Source: Saprospiraceae bacterium (GTDB lineage: Bacteria > Bacteroidota > Bacteroidia > Chitinophagales > Saprospiraceae). Taken from it: DNA of 64,000 nt. The notes beneath the pieces were generated by a model. The model was not told where the DNA came from and searched no databases. It saw nothing but the letters and a program-made list of their open reading frames with translations. The position numbers were made by a program, and so were the translations under genes. Numbering within the stretch: the stretch's first letter is position 1; each line of letters begins with the position of its first letter. Of this stretch, positions 45,769-54,592 are shown one piece after another. The stretch is from contig JALHRR010000009.1 in NCBI GenBank assembly GCA_022841345.1, positions 1 to 64,000 on the forward strand, read 5' to 3'.

Positions 45769-47151
45769 ATGTCCATACTGATTAAAAATGGAAGAATCGT
45801 GACTGCTGCTGAAGACTATGTAGCAGATCTATTTGTCAAAGACGGAAAAGTGCACAGCATCGGATTGAACCTGAATGTGGAAGCGGATCATGTGATAGAC
45901 GCAACGGATAGATTAGTTTTGCCGGGAGGCATTGATCCTCACGTGCATCTGGACATGCCATTTATGGGCACCTATTCCAGTGATGATTACACCACCGGTA
46001 CCAGAGCAGCACTATTTGGCGGCACTACAACTGTGATTGATTTTATACTTCAAACTCAGGGAGATACACTTCACAATGCGCTCAAAACCTGGCAGAAAAA
46101 ATCTGAAGGCAAAGCAATCGGAGATTATTCCTATCATATGGCGGTTACTGATTTCAATGAAGAGGTTGCAAAGGAGGTGATCGAAATGATTGAAAAGGAA
46201 GGAATTACATCTTTTAAAACCTTTATGGCCTACAAAGGGGCATTGATGATAGACGACGGTCAGATGATCAGATTGATGAAAGTCGTAAAAGAACATGGTG
46301 GACTGGTCACTGTACATGCTACCAATGGAGATATGATTGATACTTTGATTGCAAAACATTTATCTGAAGGAAAAACTTCACCGCTTTATCATTATTTGTC
46401 TCAGCCGGAAGTTACTGAGGCTGAAGCTTCCGCCAGATTCTGTGATATGCTGCATTATACCGGTTGTACCGGATACATAGTACACATGACATGCGAAGGT
46501 GCATTAAATGCTGTCAGAAGAGCAGCGCTGCGTAATCAAAGAGTATTCGTAGAAACCTGTCCGCAATATTTGACTGTGGATACCTCTGTGTATGATAATG
46601 GATTTGAAAGTGCCAAATGGGTCATGAGTCCGCCTATCAGAGAAAAGAAAGATCAGGCAGCTCTATGGTCCGGACTTCAGCAGGGTCTTGTAAATGTGGT
46701 AGGAACAGATCATTGCCCTTTCTCCTGGGAACAAAAACAGATGGGTCGTGATAATTTTGCTAAAATTCCCAACGGACACCCCGCTATTGAGCACCGTATG
46801 GAAATCATGTTTTCTGAGGGAGTTGAAAAAGGTCGGATTTCATTGCAAAAATATGTGGAAGTTACTGCCACTAATCCGGCAAAAATATTCGGGATGTATC
46901 CGCAGAAAGGCACCCTTGCAGTCGGATCAGATGCGGACATAGTAATCTTCAATCCAAACACAAAGCATACCATATCGAAGGATACCCATCATATGAATGT
47001 TGATTATTCCAGTTATGAAGGCTGGAAATTGACCGGCAAAACTGAAACCGTCCTGTTGCGAGGTGAAATCGCCATCCAAAATGAAAAATGCTATCTTGAA
47101 CCCGGACATGGACGCTTCGTGAGACGGGGCAAGACCTCATATACGGTATAA
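45769..47151 (+). CDS. Dihydropyrimidinase
   Basis: 460 residues of the cyclic amidohydrolase group. Metal ligands are H58 and H60 in PHVHLDMPF, the carbamylated Lys K150 in TSFKTFMAYKG, later His residues (VTVHATNGD, YIVHMTC) and the catalytic Asp in VGTDHCPF. It hydrolyses 5,6-dihydrouracil or dihydrothymine to N-carbamoyl-beta-amino acids. It begins 11 bases after the permease stop. D-hydantoinase is the biochemical alternative, but the neighbouring genes make the pyrimidine role the better one. Confidence 0.94.
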   Translation: MSILIKNGRIVTAAEDYVADLFVKDGKVHSIGLNLNVEADHVIDATDRLVLPGGIDPHVHLDMPFMGTYSSDDYTTGTRAALFGGTTTVIDFILQTQGDTLHNALKTWQKKSEGKAIGDYSYHMAVTDFNEEVAKEVIEMIEKEGITSFKTFMAYKGALMIDDGQMIRLMKVVKEHGGLVTVHATNGDMIDTLIAKHLSEGKTSPLYHYLSQPEVTEAEASARFCDMLHYTGCTGYIVHMTCEGALNAVRRAALRNQRVFVETCPQYLTVDTSVYDNGFESAKWVMSPPIREKKDQAALWSGLQQGLVNVVGTDHCPFSWEQKQMGRDNFAKIPNGHPAIEHRMEIMFSEGVEKGRISLQKYVEVTATNPAKIFGMYPQKGTLAVGSDADIVIFNPNTKHTISKDTHHMNVDYSSYEGWKLTGKTETVLLRGEIAIQNEKCYLEPGHGRFVRRGKTSYTV

Positions 47152-47193
47152 TTCGCCTAAATTTTCTTCCTATAATATTATTGCAATATTTGA

Positions 47194-47228
47194 TTTTCAT
47201 TTTCCATTTTCAACTTTCAACTTTCAAC
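47194..47228. repeat. Heptamer repeat array (locus C), ahead of the ureidopropionase gene
   Basis: Five consecutive 7-base units: TTTTCAT, TTTCCAT, then TTTCAAC three times, ending 9 bases before the ATG at 47238. Expansion or contraction would alter the leader directly before a start codon, so slippage there could change translation. Confidence 0.7.
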
Positions 47229-47237
47229 TAAAAAAAT

Positions 47238-48104
47238 ATGCCACGAATTATCAAATCCGGTCTGATCCAAATGAGTCTTCCCATGACAGAAGGCGAAGGA
47301 AGCATCTCTGAGATCATGACAGCTATGACAGACAAACATCTCCCATATATAGAAGAAGCCGGTGAAAAAGGTGTTCAAATCCTCTGTATGCAGGAGATAT
47401 TCAATACACCTTACTTCTGTCCCGGTCAGGATAAAAGCTGGTATGCATCCGCAGAAACTGTCCCTGGTCCCACAACTGAATTGATGCAGCAATATGCCAA
47501 AAAATACCAAATGGTCATTATAGTCCCAATCTATGAGCGGGAACAAGCAGGTGTGTACTACAATACTGCCGCTGTGATTGATGCAGACGGAACTTATCTC
47601 GGTAAATACCGTAAAAACCATATCCCTCACACCTCAGGATTCTGGGAAAAATTCTTTTTCAAACCCGGCAACCTGGGATATCCGGTTTTTCAAACAAAAT
47701 ATGCTAAAGTTGGAGTCTATATCTGTTATGACCGTCATTTCCCGGAAGGTGCCAGAATATTTGGTTTGAACGGAGCAGAAATCGTTTACAATCCTTCAGC
47801 AACGGTCGCCGGACTTTCACAATATCTCTGGAAACTGGAACAACCTGCACATGCCGCAGCTAATGGATATTTTATGGGCTGTATTAATAGGGTCGGTGAA
47901 GAAAAGCCATGGAATCTGGGTAGGTTTTATGGAACATCCTACTTTGTGGATCCGCGTGGTCAAATCATAGCTGAAGCTTCTGAATATAATGATGAACTAT
48001 TAATTACATCATTTGATCTGGATATGATCGACGAAGTTCGTTCAACCTGGCAATTTTTCCGGGACCGCAGACCTGAAACATATGGCAGGATTACTGATCT
48101 CTGA
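47238..48104 (+). CDS. Beta-ureidopropionase (nitrilase superfamily)
   Basis: 288 residues. The nitrilase triad is present: E53 in CMQEIF, K126 in KYRKNHIPH and C163 in YICYDRHFPEG. The specific stretch YFCPGQDKSWYASAE is typical of beta-ureidopropionase and N-carbamoylputrescine amidase. It cleaves N-carbamoyl-beta-alanine to beta-alanine, ammonia and CO2. Its position between the dihydropyrimidinase and PreT genes supports the first substrate, with N-carbamoylputrescine as the alternative. Confidence 0.92.
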   Translation: MPRIIKSGLIQMSLPMTEGEGSISEIMTAMTDKHLPYIEEAGEKGVQILCMQEIFNTPYFCPGQDKSWYASAETVPGPTTELMQQYAKKYQMVIIVPIYEREQAGVYYNTAAVIDADGTYLGKYRKNHIPHTSGFWEKFFFKPGNLGYPVFQTKYAKVGVYICYDRHFPEGARIFGLNGAEIVYNPSATVAGLSQYLWKLEQPAHAAANGYFMGCINRVGEEKPWNLGRFYGTSYFVDPRGQIIAEASEYNDELLITSFDLDMIDEVRSTWQFFRDRRPETYGRITDL

Positions 48105-48195
48105 ATAATAATGTGTACTTTTTCAATCTCACAAATGGATTGTAGGGTGAATCTTATCCACATCCATTGTATTCATTCAAAATAGCTGACATCTT

Positions 48196-49524
48196 ATGGC
48201 CGAATATAACAGACCCCAGTCTTCAGAAGAATTCCATCGAAATTTTGAGCAGAAGAAGCCCCTCATGAATGACACTGAGGCATATTATGAAAGCTCAAGA
48301 TGTTTGTTTTGCTATGACGCCCCTTGCGTAACTGCCTGTCCTACAGGTATTGACATACCCTTGTTTATTAAACAGATTCAAACCGGGAATCTCACAGGAT
48401 CGGCAAGAACCATCTATGATTCCAACTGGTTTGGAAATGCCTGTGGCAAAGTCTGCCCTACCAAAGTGCTTTGTGAAGGAGCTTGCGTCTACAATCATCA
48501 GGATATCAAACCCATAGAAATAGGCAGGCTTCAAAATTTTGCAACTATCAGGGTAATCGAAAGCAATAAATCGCTGTATTCTCCGGGGCCTAACAACGGA
48601 ATGAAAATAGCAATCATCGGCGCAGGTCCGGCAGGCATTTCCTGTGCATGTGAATTGAGAACATTGGGTTATCAGGTTGATATTTTTGAGGCAAAAGATA
48701 AACCATCAGGTTTGACAGTCCATGGTACAGCCCCTTACAAGATTACAAACAAGGAAGTACTGGCAGAAATGGATTATTTGCAGGGACAGCTGGGATTTCA
48801 GGTATATTATAATACACCGGTTAGCAATGCGGAGCAATTAAGGGATATTGAAAAAGAATATGATGCAATATTTCTGGGAGTAGGATTGGGACCGACAGCT
48901 GATCTGGGTCTTCCCGGAGATGACAAGGAAAATGTCATAGGAGCCGTTGAATTTGTAGAAGCACTCAGAATGAAAGAACATTTAGTGCAAGTCCCTGATA
49001 AGGTTATAGTTCTGGGCGGAGGGAATACAGCCATGGATGCCGCTTCCGAAAGTTGCCGCATGGGCGCACAGGAAGTGACGCTGGCATACCGTCGTTCAAA
49101 AGATGAAATGGGAGCTTATGGTTTTGAGTATGAATTAGCTAAAAATGCAGGAGCAAAAGGGCTTTTTAATGTTCAGCCCCTGGAGATTCTGGGAAATGGC
49201 TCAGTAAGCGGCGTTAAGTTTATCAAAACACAATCTGTTAATGGCCAATTGCAGGTAATTGAAGGATCTGAGTTTACAATGGAATGTGATATGGTAATTA
49301 AAGCCACCGGACAAGCGAAAATGGGTAATTTATTTGCATTAATTGAAGGAATGGACCTGGACCGAAGTAAAAGGATCGTTGTAAATCCCGTGACTTTCCA
49401 GAGTACGAATCCAAAGTATTTCGCAGGTGGGGATGCTGTCAATGGTGGAGCCGAAGTGGTCAATGGTGCTCATGATGGCAAAGCGGCAGCTAAGGGAATT
49501 CACCAATGGATCAATAATCTGTAA
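48196..49524 (+). CDS. preT: NAD(P)H-dependent dihydropyrimidine dehydrogenase, subunit PreT
   Basis: 442 residues, equivalent to the N-terminal half of mammalian DPD. The N-terminal Fe-S domain carries Cys at 36, 39, 44 and 48 (CLFCYDAPCVTACP) and at 83, 87, 93 and 97. The FAD site is GAGPAG at 142-147, and the NAD(P) site is VLGGGNTAMDAA. The GGDAVNGGAEVVNGAHDGK end is typical of GltD-like flavoproteins. It passes electrons from NAD(P)H to PreA for reduction of uracil and thymine. It is paired with preA 99 bases downstream. Confidence 0.93.
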   Translation: MAEYNRPQSSEEFHRNFEQKKPLMNDTEAYYESSRCLFCYDAPCVTACPTGIDIPLFIKQIQTGNLTGSARTIYDSNWFGNACGKVCPTKVLCEGACVYNHQDIKPIEIGRLQNFATIRVIESNKSLYSPGPNNGMKIAIIGAGPAGISCACELRTLGYQVDIFEAKDKPSGLTVHGTAPYKITNKEVLAEMDYLQGQLGFQVYYNTPVSNAEQLRDIEKEYDAIFLGVGLGPTADLGLPGDDKENVIGAVEFVEALRMKEHLVQVPDKVIVLGGGNTAMDAASESCRMGAQEVTLAYRRSKDEMGAYGFEYELAKNAGAKGLFNVQPLEILGNGSVSGVKFIKTQSVNGQLQVIEGSEFTMECDMVIKATGQAKMGNLFALIEGMDLDRSKRIVVNPVTFQSTNPKYFAGGDAVNGGAEVVNGAHDGKAAAKGIHQWINNL

Positions 49525-49623
49525 TTAACTACAATTCAACCTAATAAGATCATTTAATTCAATCATTTATTGAATATAATTCATTGAATTTCAATTAAGA
49601 CTTTTCTTTTAAAATCAAATCAT

Positions 49624-50970
49624 ATGGCTGACTTATCTATCAATTTCGCGGGTATCAAAGCACCGAATCCTTTTTGGCTGGCTTCTGCCCCTCCGACCAA
49701 TACCGGTTATCAAATCATGAAAGCATTTGATGCGGGTTGGGGTGGTGCTGTGTGGAAGACACTGGGCGTGCCCGTTGTGAATGTGTCCAGCAGGTATGGT
49801 TCTGTCAATTACAGAGACAGCCGGATGATGGGATTCAATAATATCGAGCTTATCTCCGATCGACCACTAGCAGATAATCTCAGAGAAATAGAAGAAGTTA
49901 AAAAGTATTTCCCGGATCATGCAGTCATTGCTTCATTGATGGTAGAAAGTCGCGCTGAATGGATTCAAATTATAAAAGACTGTGAAAATGCAGGAGCTGA
50001 CGGACTCGAACTCAATTTTGGATGTCCCCACGGAATGTGCGAGAGAGGAATGGGATCCGCTGTTGGACAGGAACCGGAAGTACTAAAGACAATTGTCGGC
50101 TGGGTAATGGAAGCTGCTAATATTCCCGTAATAACAAAACTATCGCCTAATATCAGTCATATCACTGATCCCGGAAGAGCAGCAGTCGCAGGCGGAACGG
50201 ACGCTATTTCACTGGTTAATACCTTTAAGAGTATTGTGGGAATCAATCTGGATACTTATGCCCCTTACCCTGAAGTGGATGGATCGGGTACCAATGGTGG
50301 TTATTGCGGCCCGGCAGTCAAGCCCATTGCATTGAACATGGTCAAAGAACTTGCTCAGGATTATATCACAAAGAACACCCCCATCAGCGGTATTGGAGGT
50401 ATTGAAAATTGGCGGGATGTTGTGGAATATATTTTACTCGGATGCGGGTCTGTTCAGGTCTGTACAGCTGTGATGCATTATGGGTTTGGAATAGTGAGAG
50501 AATTGGAATCAGGAGTGCTGCAGTTTATGCGGGATAAAGGCTATAATACTATTGAAGATTTTCGCGGTAAAGCACTACCTAATGTCAAAGAATGGAAAGA
50601 CTTGAATTTAAAGCACAAAGTTGTAGCAGATATAAATGTTGAAAAATGCATTGGCTGTCAGCTTTGTTATGCCGCTTGTGAAGATGGAGCGCATCAGGCC
50701 ATCGCATTGTCCGGAGACCTGAATATCCGTATTCCATCCATTATTGAAGAAAATTGTGTAGGATGTAATTTGTGCTCTCTGGTATGCCCTGTTGAGGAAT
50801 GTATAACTATGGTTAAGCGTGACGACGGAACTGAAAGTCTTACCTGGGCCGAACGTACTCAACGTGGAGACGTGCCTGTAACATTTAATGATCCGTTAGC
50901 AGGTGGAATCGGACATCATGTGCCGACTCCGGAGGATGCAATTAAGACTTTTAAGAATCGGAAGATTTGA
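49624..50970 (+). CDS. preA: Dihydropyrimidine dehydrogenase, catalytic subunit PreA
   Basis: 448 residues. The N-terminal FMN barrel (about 1-310) is of dihydroorotate-dehydrogenase type with the pyrimidine loop NFGCPHGMCERGMGSAVGQ at 131-149 and TKLSPNISHI. The C-terminal 2[4Fe-4S] ferredoxin domain has CIGCQLCYAACEDGAHQAI and CVGCNLCSLVCPVEECI. It reduces uracil and thymine to dihydro forms using electrons from PreT. In mammalian DPD the catalytic Cys sits in ACGQ. Here that position is Val (AVGQ), and the loop has another Cys at 139. The gene ends the pathway cluster. Confidence 0.93.
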   Translation: MADLSINFAGIKAPNPFWLASAPPTNTGYQIMKAFDAGWGGAVWKTLGVPVVNVSSRYGSVNYRDSRMMGFNNIELISDRPLADNLREIEEVKKYFPDHAVIASLMVESRAEWIQIIKDCENAGADGLELNFGCPHGMCERGMGSAVGQEPEVLKTIVGWVMEAANIPVITKLSPNISHITDPGRAAVAGGTDAISLVNTFKSIVGINLDTYAPYPEVDGSGTNGGYCGPAVKPIALNMVKELAQDYITKNTPISGIGGIENWRDVVEYILLGCGSVQVCTAVMHYGFGIVRELESGVLQFMRDKGYNTIEDFRGKALPNVKEWKDLNLKHKVVADINVEKCIGCQLCYAACEDGAHQAIALSGDLNIRIPSIIEENCVGCNLCSLVCPVEECITMVKRDDGTESLTWAERTQRGDVPVTFNDPLAGGIGHHVPTPEDAIKTFKNRKI

Positions 50971-50997
50971 TTGATTGTGATGTCTTCATGTCATTTA

Positions 50998-51122
50998 GTT
51001 GAAAGTAGCTGAGGAAAGATTTCAGGTTTCAGTAATTTCAGGTTTCAGAAATCAGATTTGGAACAGCCTAATAGCCCAACAGCCATTTATTTTTGCCGAT
51101 GGTCGTACCCAAAGCTTTGGGT
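50998..51122. repeat. Heptamer repeat array and palindrome (locus D)
   Basis: From 50998 the 7-base units run GTTGAAA, GTAGCTG, AGGAAAG, ATTTCAG, GTTTCAG, then after two extra bases ATTTCAG, GTTTCAG, AAATCAG and ATTTGGA to 51062. Text like ACAGCCTAATAGCCCAACAG follows, then the palindrome ACCCAAAGCTTTGGGT at 51107-51122. Unit sequence, palindrome core and flank match locus A at 39.2 kb. The 246-bp gap contains no gene. Confidence 0.75.
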
Positions 51123-51216
51123 ATGATCTAATATTTTATGAATTTATAATTCATCACACAATAAACTTTCTATCATTTCTATCAGGCAATCAGCTCCAAA
51201 AAAATTCAATCTTCTC

Positions 51217-51831
51217 TCACCCAGCTTCCAGCCTGAACCTAGCCTCAGTTTTATGAAAATCAGACGCTACATTGGAGGCAATGATTACTGTAGAAGATTT
51301 TACAAATGTATCGAGAGAACGATGGTACCATTCCAGACCCTGAGCATCCAGATTAGTGCCCGGCTCGTCAAGTAGTAGTAAATCATGCGTACTTAGAATG
51401 GCGAGCGTAAGCTTCAAACGTTGTTTCATACCGGAGGAGAGTTGCCGGATGAGTTTTCCTGATGCATTTTCCAGATAACACCAATCCATAATGTCCTCAG
51501 CTCTCATCTCATTTTGAAAAGGTCTCAATTTGGCCTGCATCTGAATAATTTCCTTAACGCTGAGATCTTCGAATAACTCTATATATGGAGCGGCCATGGA
51601 TATTTTCTTATATACATCATCCCGATGGATAGGACCCTCAGTTGTAAGGTACTGCACTTCACCCTTGCTGGGCGTGAGATAACCTGAAATGATTTTGAGC
51701 AAGGTAGATTTCCCTGCACCATTCCGGCCTTCCAAAGCAAGCTGCTGTCCAGAGGAGATTTCCAGGTCTAAGTTCTTAAAGATCCATTGATAATCGTATT
51801 GCTTGCCGATTTGTTGGAGGATAATTTTCAT
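51217..51831 (-). CDS. ABC transporter ATP-binding protein, small (CcmA-like size)
   Basis: 204 residues, single nucleotide-binding domain. Walker A is GRNGAGKST at 35-43, the Q-loop lies near 80, the signature is LSSGMKQRLKL, and Walker B is LLLLDEPGTNLD. The length matches heme-exporter CcmA-type or other compact ATPases that rely on a separate membrane subunit. No permease gene is adjacent. It follows the lpxC-fabZ gene by 5 bases on the same strand, so it is co-transcribed with lipid A genes. A lipid or envelope role is inferred from position only. Confidence 0.88.
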   Translation of the reverse strand: MKIILQQIGKQYDYQWIFKNLDLEISSGQQLALEGRNGAGKSTLLKIISGYLTPSKGEVQYLTTEGPIHRDDVYKKISMAAPYIELFEDLSVKEIIQMQAKLRPFQNEMRAEDIMDWCYLENASGKLIRQLSSGMKQRLKLTLAILSTHDLLLLDEPGTNLDAQGLEWYHRSLDTFVKSSTVIIASNVASDFHKTEARFRLEAG

Positions 51832-51836
51832 CGGGC

Positions 51837-53222
51837 TTATTTGCGCAAAACCACCTGAGCAGTCAGTTCTCCTTCAGTGACTAATTGCAGTCCAACGTAT
51901 GCATCCGCTTTCATTTTCACAATGCCTCTTCTAATAGGCTCCATCAATTCAAGCCTCAATAACAGCGTGTCACCGGGAACAACTTTTTGTTTAAATTTTA
52001 CCTGATCCATTTTCAGAAAATATGTATCGTAAGTTCCCTCATCCATCAGGTGCATAGCAAGAATCCCACCTGTCTGAGCCAATGCCTCCACAATCAAAAC
52101 ACCGGGCATGACGGGATTATCGGGAAAATGCCCCTGAAAGAAACCCTCATTGAAGGTGACATTCTTAACGCCCACAACTTCGTGGTTATCTAATTTTATG
52201 ATTTTATCCACCAGCAAAAACGGATACCTATGCGGCAGTTTATTGCTGACAGCAACCAAATCCATGACTGGTGTTTCATTTGGATTATAAGAAGGAATCT
52301 GATTGTTCTTTATTAAGTCTTTAAGCTGTTGTTTCAAAAACGCCGCAAATCTTGTATTTCCTGTATGACTGGGTCTGTGCGCTATGATTTTTGCCTGAAA
52401 TGGAATATTAACCAAGGCGAGGTCTCCAATCAGATCTAGTAACTTATGTCTGGCCTGTTCATTCGGATGTCTTAATCCTCCTCTGCCAAATATTCCGGGC
52501 TTGTCCAGCGCTAATCCATGATCCGGATAAGCTTTATTCAACAGTTCAACATCCTCAGCCGAAGGTACTTCCTCGACCAATAATACTGCTGATTCCAAAT
52601 CTCCTCCCTGAATTAAACCGGCCTTGTGCAGCATCAAAACATCCCTAAGAAAAACGAAAGTGCGGCAGTCAGCAATTTCAGTTTTAAAATCTTTCATACT
52701 CTTCAATTCCGTGTACTGAGGAATCAATACATTAGATTTGAAGTCTATTGAGACAGCAAATTCAAGCTGATCTGAAGGCAGCGCAAGGTATTCAGCTCCC
52801 AATTCCTCATCCTTGAAATATATCGGAGAAATAATTTTGAAAGGTTCTATGCTGCCCTCCTGTTCGGTCACTATCCCTGATTCCAGCAAATTCAACCAGG
52901 AAGCTGCACTACCATCCAATATTGGTAACTCATCACCGGTAACTTTTACAAGCAGATTTGTGATTCCAAGACCTGTAGCTGCTGCTAATAGATGTTCTAC
53001 TGTATGAATCGTTTGGTTATTTGAAGTAATGCTTGTGCAGCGGGTGCTTGATGTGACTTTACTCACATCTGCAGCTATCAAAGTAGATTCTCCGTCATGC
53101 AATTTTTCAAATCGGATGCCGGAGTTTAACTCAGCCGGGACAATTTCAACATGGGATACTTTACCTGTATGAATACCTTTACCTTCAGTCTTTATGGGTT
53201 TTGTTATGGTTTTTTGTCGCAT
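51837..53222 (-). CDS. lpxC/fabZ: Bifunctional UDP-3-O-acyl-GlcNAc deacetylase / 3-hydroxyacyl-ACP dehydratase (LpxC-FabZ)
   Basis: 461 residues from MRQKTITKPI; the 28 open codons upstream lack family similarity. The LpxC part (about 1-300) has zinc His in TVEHLLAA (H77), HKLLDLIGD (H259, D263), and the catalytic His in HRPSHTG. The FabZ part (about 320-461) has HRYPFLLVDKI, the catalytic His H365 in GHFPDNPVMPG and Glu in VEALAQTGG. It joins the committed lipid A step with fatty-acid elongation dehydration. The fusion is well known in Bacteroidota. lpxD is 230 bases upstream, the ABC ATPase 5 bases downstream. Confidence 0.96.
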   Translation of the reverse strand: MRQKTITKPIKTEGKGIHTGKVSHVEIVPAELNSGIRFEKLHDGESTLIAADVSKVTSSTRCTSITSNNQTIHTVEHLLAAATGLGITNLLVKVTGDELPILDGSAASWLNLLESGIVTEQEGSIEPFKIISPIYFKDEELGAEYLALPSDQLEFAVSIDFKSNVLIPQYTELKSMKDFKTEIADCRTFVFLRDVLMLHKAGLIQGGDLESAVLLVEEVPSAEDVELLNKAYPDHGLALDKPGIFGRGGLRHPNEQARHKLLDLIGDLALVNIPFQAKIIAHRPSHTGNTRFAAFLKQQLKDLIKNNQIPSYNPNETPVMDLVAVSNKLPHRYPFLLVDKIIKLDNHEVVGVKNVTFNEGFFQGHFPDNPVMPGVLIVEALAQTGGILAMHLMDEGTYDTYFLKMDQVKFKQKVVPGDTLLLRLELMEPIRRGIVKMKADAYVGLQLVTEGELTAQVVLRK

Positions 53223-53453
53223 AAACAGGATGTAAGTGGTTGAAATGTGCCGCGAAATTAATAAAAAGCCACAGAAATAGCTACATATGGGTATAAGTAG
53301 TGACAAGTGCCTTCAATAATAGTATAATAATTCAATTACCTGTTCATTTGAACCCTATAAGTTATAAGGAGGTGGAAGGATTTCTAAATTTAACCGGATT
53401 TTAATCCGGGGCTAATCTTTGGTAAACCCATTTCAGGCTTTTAGAAATCCGGG

Positions 53454-54485
53454 TTAATCTCTTGTTTTCTCCATCGATAGTACCTTCTTCCATAGTTCAG
53501 GGAGTTTCTTGAATATGATATGTGATTTAATATAGCTCACATAATCTATGGCAGGAGATCCAAACCATTTTTTACCTTTTTCGGTGATACTTGCACCAAT
53601 TCCGGATTGAGCCTGAATTTCCGTCTGATCTGCAATCTCGATATGCCCTGCAAATCCAACCTGTCCACCTATAAGACAGCTCTCTCCTATTTTTGTCGAT
53701 CCGGCCACTCCTACCTGAGCTGCCATAGCTGTATGTTTTCCAATCTGAACATTATGAGCAATATGGATCAGATTATCAAGCTTGACCCCATCATGAATCA
53801 CAGTCTCACCCATTGTAGCCCTGTCAATAGTACAATTGGCCCCGATTTCAACCCTGTTTCCTATTCTCACCTTTCCTATCTGTGGAACTTTATTGAATGC
53901 ACCATCCTCATCTTTTACAAATCCGAAACCATCCGAACCAATAACAGTATTTGAATGTATGATACAGTATTCACCCATATGACAATCCCTGTAAATCCTG
54001 ACTCCGGGATAAATAATACTATAATCTCCGATGGTGACTTCTGCTCCGATGTACACCTGAGGATAAATATGAACATGCTTTCCTATCACTGCATTTCTAT
54101 CCACATACACCTGAGCACTGATGTGAGTGCCTTCTCCAATTTTGACAGAGGGATCAACTATTGCACTCTCAGCAATACTGCTGCTTACCTGTTCCTTCAC
54201 CTGAAAATGTTGCAATAACAATGCAACCGCCTGATACACATCCGGGACTCTGATAAGTGTTGATTTAACCGATTCTTTTAATTGAAAATCAGTGGGTATC
54301 AACACAATTCCTGCTTCGCTTGAGTACAAATAATGTTCATATTTCAGATTTCCCATGAATGAAATATGTTCAGCTTTTGCAGTTTCAATCCCACAAGGGC
54401 CAGAAATAGACACTTCAGGATCTCCCTCCAGTGTACCATGAACCAATCCTGCAATCAATCTGGCGTTTACCTTCATAATTTTCAT
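53454..54485 (-). CDS. lpxD: UDP-3-O-acylglucosamine N-acyltransferase
   Basis: 343 residues. The N-terminal uracil-binding domain ([20 protein letters not shown]) precedes a left-handed beta-helix of hexapeptide repeats (about 105-290: [46 protein letters not shown]) with the catalytic His in [11 protein letters not shown]. The end is helical. It adds a 3-hydroxyacyl chain to the 2-amino group after LpxC action. Two Met starts, three codons apart, are possible. It is divergent from hemC across about 100 bases. Confidence 0.96.
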   Translation of the reverse strand: MKIMKVNARLIAGLVHGTLEGDPEVSISGPCGIETAKAEHISFMGNLKYEHYLYSSEAGIVLIPTDFQLKESVKSTLIRVPDVYQAVALLLQHFQVKEQVSSSIAESAIVDPSVKIGEGTHISAQVYVDRNAVIGKHVHIYPQVYIGAEVTIGDYSIIYPGVRIYRDCHMGEYCIIHSNTVIGSDGFGFVKDEDGAFNKVPQIGKVRIGNRVEIGANCTIDRATMGETVIHDGVKLDNLIHIAHNVQIGKHTAMAAQVGVAGSTKIGESCLIGGQVGFAGHIEIADQTEIQAQSGIGASITEKGKKWFGSPAIDYVSYIKSHIIFKKLPELWKKVLSMEKTRD

Positions 54486-54569
54486 TTAAATCCGGGTGAA
54501 TATCAAGTATAATTCCTGCGAAAGGTATTGGTTTATTTTTAGATGGGTCGGTATCGGGGATGAATTTTC

Positions 54570-54577
54570 TATATTTG
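54570..54577 (+). promoter_or_regulatory. -7 promoter element of hemC
   Basis: TATATTTG, 16 bases before the ATG at 54593. Its position inside the first codons of a longer open frame supports starting hemC at 54593 and not at 54560. Confidence 0.55.
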
Positions 54578-54592
54578 CGGCATATTAATACT

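Noticed and set aside
51837-53222. LpxC-FabZ fusion as novel
   Set aside because: This fusion is well established in Bacteroidota.
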